A model generated the notes under the pieces. The model saw only the letters and a list, made by a program, of their open reading frames with translations. It had not been told where the DNA came from and searched no databases. Position numbers and translations under genes: made by a program. From Rickettsiales bacterium UBA1997 (GTDB lineage Bacteria > Pseudomonadota > Alphaproteobacteria > Rickettsiales > UBA1997), in NCBI GenBank assembly GCA_002335845.1, contig DDCV01000153.1:1-7409 (forward strand): a DNA stretch of 7,409 bases, in the 5' to 3' direction. Each line of letters starts with the position of its first letter. The first letter of the stretch is position 1. This document shows, piece by piece, positions 7,088 through 7,409 of this stretch.

Positions 7088-7120
7088 AATATCTTTCATG
7101 CAAACGAAAGAAAGAATATT
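7088..7120 (+). other. Possible RNA hairpin around the start codon of the last gene
   Basis: AATATCTTTC (7088-7097) can pair with GAAAGAATATT (7110-7120), giving about ten base pairs with one bulged A. The loop holds the ATG at 7098. A T-rich stretch follows (7121-7135). The shape could limit translation of the downstream gene or weakly terminate upstream transcription. The stem has only two G-C pairs and may be chance in such AT-rich sequence. Confidence 0.2.
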
Positions 7121-7409
7121 ATTTTTTATTTTACCCTCTTTTGCCATTTGTGCCTTCATTATTTTTGTAATTATTGGAGCCTTGTCATACAAAGGAGGAA
7201 ATAATTTAGATCAGAATTCAATTGGGTATTCTTTTGCTAATAACTATCTTAGTGATTTGGGTAGACTGAAATCAGTTGCTGGTCATGTTAATTCAGTTCC
7301 TTTCTATTGTTTCAATGGTGGGCTCATAATGTTGAGTGTCGTTTTTTCACTTTATTTTTCATTTTTGCCATCTCTTTATGATGAAAGTATAAATGTACAA
7401 AACATATCT
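7098..7409 (+). CDS. Partial DUF998-like integral membrane protein, cut by the window end
   Basis: An open frame of 104 codons runs from an ATG to the last base with no stop, so this is the N-terminal part of a longer gene. Residues about 7-30 form a hydrophobic helix (ILFFILPSFAICAFIIFVII). A polar segment follows with GYSFANNYLSDLGR (about 45-58), and then a second hydrophobic helix (about 72-92). The (Y)S...N(Y/F)LSDLG motif after the first helix is what I recall of DUF998-type multi-pass membrane proteins, whose function is unknown. The start is 18 bases after the beta-helix lipoprotein stop, with no Shine-Dalgarno sequence, so it probably belongs to the same operon. The call rests on one motif plus the helix pattern. 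Confidence 0.65.
   Translation, partial: MQTKERILFFILPSFAICAFIIFVIIGALSYKGGNNLDQNSIGYSFANNYLSDLGRLKSVAGHVNSVPFYCFNGGLIMLSVVFSLYFSFLPSLYDESINVQNIS

Noticed and set aside
1..7409. CRISPR array, tRNA, rRNA, insertion sequence or phage genes
   Set aside because: No spaced direct repeats, RNA-gene-like stretches, transposase or integrase motifs, or terminal repeats were found by reading both strands.

Overview
The window is an AT-rich stretch of bacterial DNA. It looks like a marine or environmental member of the Bacteroidota, or of the wider Fibrobacteres-Chlorobi-Bacteroidetes-like and Marinimicrobia-like groups. This placement is inferred from three things: AT-rich codon use, an almost complete lack of Shine-Dalgarno sequences before the starts, and the protein types present (a GH20 hexosaminidase, an RNase D-like exonuclease of a type I associate with Bacteroidota, and a LamG lipoprotein). 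No rRNA, tRNA or phylogenetic marker is present to settle it. The standard bacterial code fits: TGA, TAA and TAG are all used as stops.

Layout: one gene points left (1-1560, a GH20 beta-N-acetylhexosaminidase with no signal peptide). After a 132-base divergent intergenic region, everything else points right. In order these are an EamA-type transporter (1693-2580), an unrecognised two-helix membrane protein overlapping its end (2564-3535), a DEDDy-type 3'-5' exonuclease (about 3610-4194), a PAF-acetylhydrolase-like alpha/beta hydrolase lipoprotein (4203-5381), a lipoprotein with LamG, carboxypeptidase-regulatory-like and beta-helix parts (5421-7079), and the start of a DUF998-like membrane protein cut by the window end (7098-7409). 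Gaps between the rightward genes are short (-17, about 74, 8, 39 and 18 bases), so they may be co-transcribed as one or two units. No strong terminator is visible between them.

The genes do not form a recognisable pathway. They mix carbohydrate hydrolysis (GH20), small-molecule export (EamA), nucleic-acid processing (exonuclease) and envelope functions (two lipoproteins and membrane proteins). This reads as ordinary chromosome with compact, mixed operons. I see no mobile element, CRISPR array, phage gene or clear defence system. The two least understood parts are the 323-residue membrane protein, whose C-terminal half loosely resembles a winged-helix-like module, and the three-part surface lipoprotein.
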